Made by a program: the position numbers and the translations under genes. DNA of 10,640 nucleotides from NCBI GenBank assembly GCA_002284615.2, contig MU070142.1:71478-82117 (forward strand), written 5' to 3'. Below are positions 7,494 through 10,640 of this stretch, one piece after another. The notes below the pieces were generated by a model. The model searched no databases, had not been told where the DNA came from, and saw only the letters and a list, made by a program, of their open reading frames with translations. The stretch's first letter is position 1, and every line of letters starts with the position of its first letter. The stretch comes from Dunaliella salina (lineage: Eukaryota; Chlorophyta; Chlorophyceae; Chlamydomonadales; Dunaliellaceae).

Positions 7494-7846
7494 TTCCAGT
7501 GCCCCAATCCAGACAAAAAGGGTACCAATTTGCTCCTCTTTGGATTCTTTCGTCCACCTGCATACTAATCGCATTCGAATGTTGGGTTGGAGCAGAGTTA
7601 TTGGGCAAAAACTGGGGAATGGACGCCCATGCAAACCTGCCCCTCCAGGCACCCACAACTGGCTTGCGAGTCCATGGATTGAACTTCACCATGCAAGGAC
7701 TTATTACACCTTGTCTCTATCATGGAAGTTTGGATTTGTTTGCTGCATGTTTGCCTCCACACCCCCAGCAGCCTACACCATGGGCATGTGGCACTGACTC
7801 TGATTCATGCAGAGACCCCCCCTTTTACCCAATTTCTCCAAAGAGG
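7494..7846. other. Foldback centre, no gene seen
   Basis: Overlapping frames on both strands exist, but their translations are proline-, glycine- and tryptophan-rich products of C/G runs and match nothing I know. gggtaccaatttgctcctct (7520-7539) faintly resembles the repeat at 7848 and 8001. Confidence 0.5.
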
Positions 7847-7847
7847 G

Positions 7848-8044
7848 TGCCAATCGACAGTTCTTAAGCTGAGGAATCCGATGATATGTTTATAATCCTG
7901 CAGAAGTGTCTCAGAAAAATTCTGGAAGGGGGGTCCAAAAAGTCGGAACCCTCCTCAGCCACCCTTCCACCCCGGCCCTCTCCGATTGGACCAATATATA
8001 CACCAATCGATAGCTCTTGATGTCAGGATTCCGAATATATAGTT
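7848..8044. repeat. Diverged direct repeat, about 153 bp apart
   Basis: gccaatcgacagttcttaag, then gaggaatccgatgatatg (from 7848), recurs as accaatcgatagctcttgat, then caggattccgaatatata (from 8001). About 42 bp align at roughly 75%. The flanks are C/G-rich and unalignable by eye. Confidence 0.55.
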
Positions 8045-8161
8045 TTTTTTTCGAATTGACACATGACTTCCAAAAGTTATGCAGACTGGAGCCTCCTGCA
8101 CAGGGCAAAAAATCCCACAAATTGGCAATTTAAAATGCGAAAAAAATGCAACAAAAATTCG

Positions 8162-8182
8162 AATTTCGAATAGTTCGAAATT
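8162..8182. repeat. Perfect 9-bp inverted repeat, 3-nt loop
   Basis: aatttcgaa-tag-ttcgaaatt, embedded in an AT-rich stretch (8120-8190) with several ttcgaa words. It marks the inner end of the right foldback arm. Confidence 0.85.
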
Positions 8183-8500
8183 AGCAAATTGACCAACCCT
8201 GCTTCCTCTGCACTCAAGTTACAGAGGTGCCAGTTGGGGCATACATATGCAGGGAGCATACAAAAACTGGCCGATCTTGGGCCTCACATTTCAAACTTAG
8301 GTCAGGTTCCTCTGCACTCAAGTTTCAGAGGTGCCAGTTGGGGCGCTTATGCCTAATTTGCCACGACGCGCACCTTAAGTTTTACCACCAAATCAGATAA
8401 TTCTTAGTGATTTAGTGTCCTTTCACCAAAAAAATAATCATTGCACAAAAACAGACCCAGTGGTGGCTGTGTGGCGATTTCAGCCATTCTCCCTTGGAGA
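8180..8500 (-). repeat. Foldback structure, right arm
   Basis: Reverse-complement counterpart of 7036-7150 (via 8180-8290) and of 5950-6198 (via 8309-8500). Within it, a 36-bp direct repeat occurs twice (8205-8240 and 8309-8344, 35/36 identical). Each copy has the perfect short dyad cctctg...cagagg and the word aggtgccagttggggc. Confidence 0.75.
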
Positions 8501-8740
8501 GCGCCGAAATAGGGTCTCCATGACACAAGCTTGAACCCAGTCTTTCTAAGCACACAGGGCAACTTACACGAGTCTGAGCACATGCCTGGGTAGCTGCAAT
8601 GCCAGCTACATTTTAAAGCTAGAGTTGTTCCAATCAGATGTAGCGGTTGCGAGTTACTGCACTTGAAGCGCAGAAGAGGAGCATACTTAGGAACTTGCTC
8701 AGTTAAACCCCTCTGATAGGAAATACAACTGAATGGATAC
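8501..8740. other. No gene seen
   Basis: Intronic sequence between the foldback arm and the 107-bp duplication. It has no open frame of note, no repeat and no RNA-like fold that I could identify. Confidence 0.5.
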
Positions 8741-8930
8741 CTGGACCTAATCTTAACAGCTTATCTGCCACATCAAGAGCTGCACCAAGAGATATACACA
8801 GGTGCATCGAACCCAGTAGCTCGTCAGCCTACAGCTGAAACAAACCCCTGCACCTAACCCTTGTGTTTATCTGCCTACAGCCACCAAGAGCCATACACAG
8901 CTGCAGCTAACCCTACAGCTTGTCAGCCCA
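8741..8930. repeat. Diverged 107-bp tandem duplication beside an RRP4 donor
   Basis: Copy 1 (8741-8847) and copy 2 (8848-8930) share cacctaa-c, ttatctgcc, caccaagag-catacacag, gtgca / gctgca, and gct-gtcagcc-ac. The end of copy 2 includes the exon's donor (minus gtgggctgac). Copy 1 carries the related gtaggctgac at 8821-8830. Confidence 0.65.
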
Positions 8931-8931
8931 C

Positions 8932-9013
8932 CTATCGCCTCTAGTGTGTGGAAGTGCTGCTTTTGGCGCTTGACCAATGCCGGCGGCACTTGTATCAACT
9001 GCCCTCCCACTAG
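8932..9013 (-). CDS. RRP4: RRP4 exosome subunit, internal exon (S1-KH linker)
   Basis: An 82-nt exon (27 codons plus one base). It starts in phase 0 after acceptor cacttgcag (9014-9022) and ends before donor gtgggc (8926-8931). It encodes LVGGQLIQVPPALVKRQKQH followed by FHTLEAI. The segment GQL-x-x-VPP-x-LVKRxKxHFH is the signature strand and loop between the S1 and KH domains of RRP4, and this is the clearest family match in the window. The first base of a glycine codon is left at the 3' end and is completed by the first two bases of the exon at 5168. The intron upstream is 442 nt and the intron downstream is 3,763 nt. Read straight through the donor, the frame soon becomes non-RRP4 sequence, which supports the splice call. 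The exon looks intact, so the gene is probably functional. Confidence 0.88.
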
Positions 9014-9455
9014 CTGCAAGTGCACAGGGGTGAACGTACAGCGCAGTGCTTCAGGGTGGGCTTGCATGGAGATGATAGCAATCACAATAATGGATAATCA
9101 TAATGGCTAATGGAGAGGACAGCACTCATCATGGACAACAATAATGGACAGCCAATATGTGCCTGGTGGATGTTGACGTATCAGGATTGGGGGTGCACCA
9201 CTTGACAACCACAATGGAAAAACAGTGTGTGACTAGTGGAGGTTGAGTCATGAGGAAAGGGAGTGCATCAAGTAGCCTTTCAGCAGCTGCACACGCTGAG
9301 GCAGACATACATGTTGGGGCGTATGCGCACGAGTGCATGTACATTTTGAGGCGCATGCACACGTCAAGGCGCATGCATGCAGGAAAGCGAACGCCAGACA
9401 CTTGCATCATCTCATCAGCTGATCAGGCATGACACCCTCTTCGAAACCAACTCAC
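9014..9455 (-). other. RRP4 intron, 442 nt, phase 0
   Basis: GT..AG intron between two confidently recognised RRP4 exons (donor gtgagt, acceptor cacttgcag). It holds two copies of a diverged 70-bp duplication (9131-9270). It also holds a CpG/GCATGC-rich stretch (about 9310-9375) in which ggcgtatg, ggcgcatg and ggcgcatg recur at 16-20 bp spacing. No coding sequence is apparent. Confidence 0.82.
9131..9270. repeat. 70-bp tandem duplication within an RRP4 intron
   Basis: atggacaacaataatgga (9131) and cttgacaaccacaatgga (9201) are followed in parallel by gtg-ct-gtgga-gttga and gg-gtgcac. Copies are about 70% identical. Confidence 0.7.
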
Positions 9456-9524
9456 CAAGCCGTACTTGAGGGAGCGTGTGTGGAGGGCAACACTTCCGTC
9501 TGTTTGCACCGACTGGACCTCAGC
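9456..9524 (-). CDS. RRP4: RRP4 exosome subunit, internal exon (end of S1 domain)
   Basis: A 69-nt exon, phase 0 at both ends, encoding 23 residues that read AEVQSVQTDGSVALHTRSLK then YGL. It lies between a 3' splice site (pyrimidine-rich stretch ending ctctctcag, 9525-9540) and a donor gtgagt (9450-9455). Seen in sequence: the pattern AEVQ-x-V-x-x-DG-x-V-x-LHTRSLKYG is the last strands of the S1 RNA-binding domain of eukaryotic RRP4 (human EXOSC2). Known for the family: RRP4 is one of the three S1/KH cap proteins of the RNA exosome and helps thread RNA into the core during 3'-5' decay and processing in nucleus and cytoplasm. The next exon at 8932-9013 continues without loss of frame. The earlier S1 strands and the N-terminus are not in the window. 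RRP40 and CSL4 are related, but HTRSLKYG favours RRP4. Confidence 0.86.
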
Positions 9525-9532
9525 CTGAGAGA

Positions 9533-9680
9533 GCAAATGTGCATCAACAAGCATGAGGTGTCAGTGCAAATGTTCTCCAACAAGCATGATTTATGAGAGC
9601 GCAAATGTCAGCTTGATTCATGCAAATGCCTGTCAACAAGCATGAGGTTGTGTCAGTGTAAATGTTCGCCTGGATGGACG
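9533..9680. repeat. 32-36-bp degenerate tandem repeat abutting a 3' splice site
   Basis: gcaaatgt-type words start at 9533, 9565, 9601, 9622 and 9658, most followed by tcaacaagcatgaggtgtca or a variant. The first copy overlaps the pyrimidine tract of the acceptor for the exon at 9456-9524. Confidence 0.75.
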
Positions 9681-10085
9681 GAGGCTGACAGTCAGGGTAC
9701 AGGTTCACATTGGTATGCCTGCAGAGTCCTTTGGGAAATACGTTAAAGTTAGAATGATACAGAGAAGGTTAGGCTGGCTCCTGCGCAAGGATGAGTTTCA
9801 ACAATTGAAAATTTGTTTTAAGGCTAGCAGTTGCGCGTTTTGAATGAAGGCCTGCTTTTTGGAACCCCTGTAAGTCCCTGAATGCCTGCAGGATCGTAGA
9901 AAAAGGAATAACACAGAGACCACTGAGGGCTAACAGTGCATAGCATGATAAAATATCACTTGATGAGGCACCACGTTTGTAATTGAGTAGATCACCAACG
10001 CAGGCAGGAAAATCACTCGAAGCGCATGCATTCATGCAGGCAGGGCGGTCGCCAGAGCCGTGAGCGGCGGTTTCGCTGTCGCGCA
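9681..10085. other. No further RRP4 exon found; unassigned intron
   Basis: Upstream of the first visible RRP4 exon. A 109-codon minus-strand frame (9769-10098) has no S1-like or other recognisable motif. I found no sequence matching the expected preceding S1 strands ending ...DLIS. Confidence 0.5.
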
Positions 10086-10640
10086 CAGAGGCCAGCACAA
10101 TTCACCAGCTGGCAGGGGGCAAACAGGCAGCTCAAACAAACAGCTAACATGGGGTAAACAGAAAGCGCAAGCAGACAGCTGAAATGGGGCAAACAGGCCG
10201 GCACACTTCACCATCTGGCATGGGATGAGACACAGCTCAAACAAACAACTAGCATGCGGTGAACAGACTGCTCAAACGAACAACTCGCAAGTGGCGAACA
10301 TACAGCTCACAAAGACAGCAGACAAGGGCACACAGGCCAGCACAGTCTACCAGCTGACATGGTATTAACAGACAGCTCAGACAGCCAACTAGTATTGGGT
10401 AAACAGGTAGTGCAAACAAACAGCTGACAGCCGGCAAACAGGCCAGCACAGTTGCCCAGCTGGCATGGGTTAAACAGGCACAGCCCAAAAGGACAGACAG
10501 GATGTGGAAAAACACACAGTTCACACAGGCAGCTGACATGGGCGAACATGCCAGCACAACTCACCAGCTGGCATGGGTGGACAGACAGCTCAATAGGCAG
10601 CAGGCATGGGCGAACATGCCAGCACAGCTCACCAGCTGGC
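10086..10640. repeat. 35-bp satellite with trimeric higher-order pattern
   Basis: Monomers start at 10086, 10121, 10156, 10191, 10226, 10261, 10296, 10331, 10366, 10401, 10436, 10471, 10508, 10544, 10579 and 10612; most are exactly 35 bp. One variant, with gccagcac...caccagctggc, sits at 10086, 10191, 10331, 10436, 10544 and 10612. The spacings 105, 140, 105, 108 and 68 mean every third monomer, with one four-mer and one dimer. Four of these six carry a perfect GCCAGC/GCTGGC dyad around an 11-nt spacer. The array continues beyond the right edge and lies upstream of the first visible RRP4 exon. Confidence 0.92.

Larger units (their letters stand above)
5169..8931 (-). other. RRP4 intron, 3,763 nt, phase 1
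   Basis: GT..AG intron splitting a glycine codon (donor gtgggc at 8926-8931, acceptor cattttcgcag at 5169-5179). Its contents are: unrecognised single-copy sequence (5169-5949); the foldback structure with its interrupted left arm (5950-8500); C- and G-rich quadruplex-prone tracts (7259-7493); and a 107-bp duplication beside the donor (8741-8930). Open frames inside it on both strands show no family features and are treated as chance. Confidence 0.82.

Noticed and set aside
7345..7797. 150-codon plus-strand frame in the foldback centre
   Set aside because: Pro/Gly/Trp-rich translation of C and G runs; overlapping frames of similar length exist on both strands, and no motif is present.
10013..10564. 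Minus-strand Cys/Leu-rich frames resembling membrane proteins
   Set aside because: They are translations of the 35-bp satellite (105 bp is a multiple of 3, so the frame stays open).
10086..10640. CRISPR array
   Set aside because: The repeats are contiguous with no unique spacers, the monomers diverge, and the context is a eukaryotic intron.

Overview
This is a eukaryotic, intron-bearing and repeat-rich window. No bacterial-style gene organisation is present: there are no long intact ORFs, no operons and no Shine-Dalgarno-linked starts. The only host gene I can support is a split one on the minus strand. Three exons (9456-9524, 8932-9013, 4918-5168) join in phase through canonical GT..AG borders. 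They encode the end of the S1 domain, the linker and the KH-type region of the RNA exosome cap subunit RRP4 (EXOSC2). The 5' exons lie beyond the right edge, and the terminal exon was not located. One intron alone is 3,763 nt.

The probable host is in the green lineage, most likely a chlorophyte alga. This is an inference from the plant-like wording of RRP4 (the LGCNG..W segment) and from a LINE remnant whose C-terminal domain I associate, from memory, with green-algal genomes.

Layout, left to right. 1-306: a broken, unrecognised coding relic on the minus strand that runs off the left edge behind a good 3' splice site. 715-957: a diverged tandem duplication of about 125 bp. 1001-1595: seven 85-bp satellite units. 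About 1612-2870: a related 104-bp satellite organised as a five-monomer higher-order repeat. 2912-3668: a 5'-truncated, decayed LINE-type retroelement on the minus strand, inserted into the satellite and flanked by an 8-bp duplication. Satellite sequence resumes at 3673-3722. 3769-3958: a minisatellite with two unit lengths. 4362-4457: an exact 34-bp triplication. 4918-9524: the RRP4 exons and introns.

The large RRP4 intron holds a diverged foldback structure (arms 5950-6198 plus 7036-7150 against 8180-8500). Its left arm appears split by about 840 bp. Its centre carries strong G-quadruplex motifs on both strands. 8741-8930, 9131-9270 and 9533-9680 are small tandem duplications close to RRP4 splice sites. 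10086-10640 is a 35-bp satellite with a mainly trimeric higher-order pattern that continues past the right edge.

The genes do not form a pathway. The window is one housekeeping gene stretched by repeats. No new defence system, CRISPR array or enzyme cassette is visible. The most informative structures are the nested LINE in the satellite, the two higher-order satellites and the interrupted foldback.
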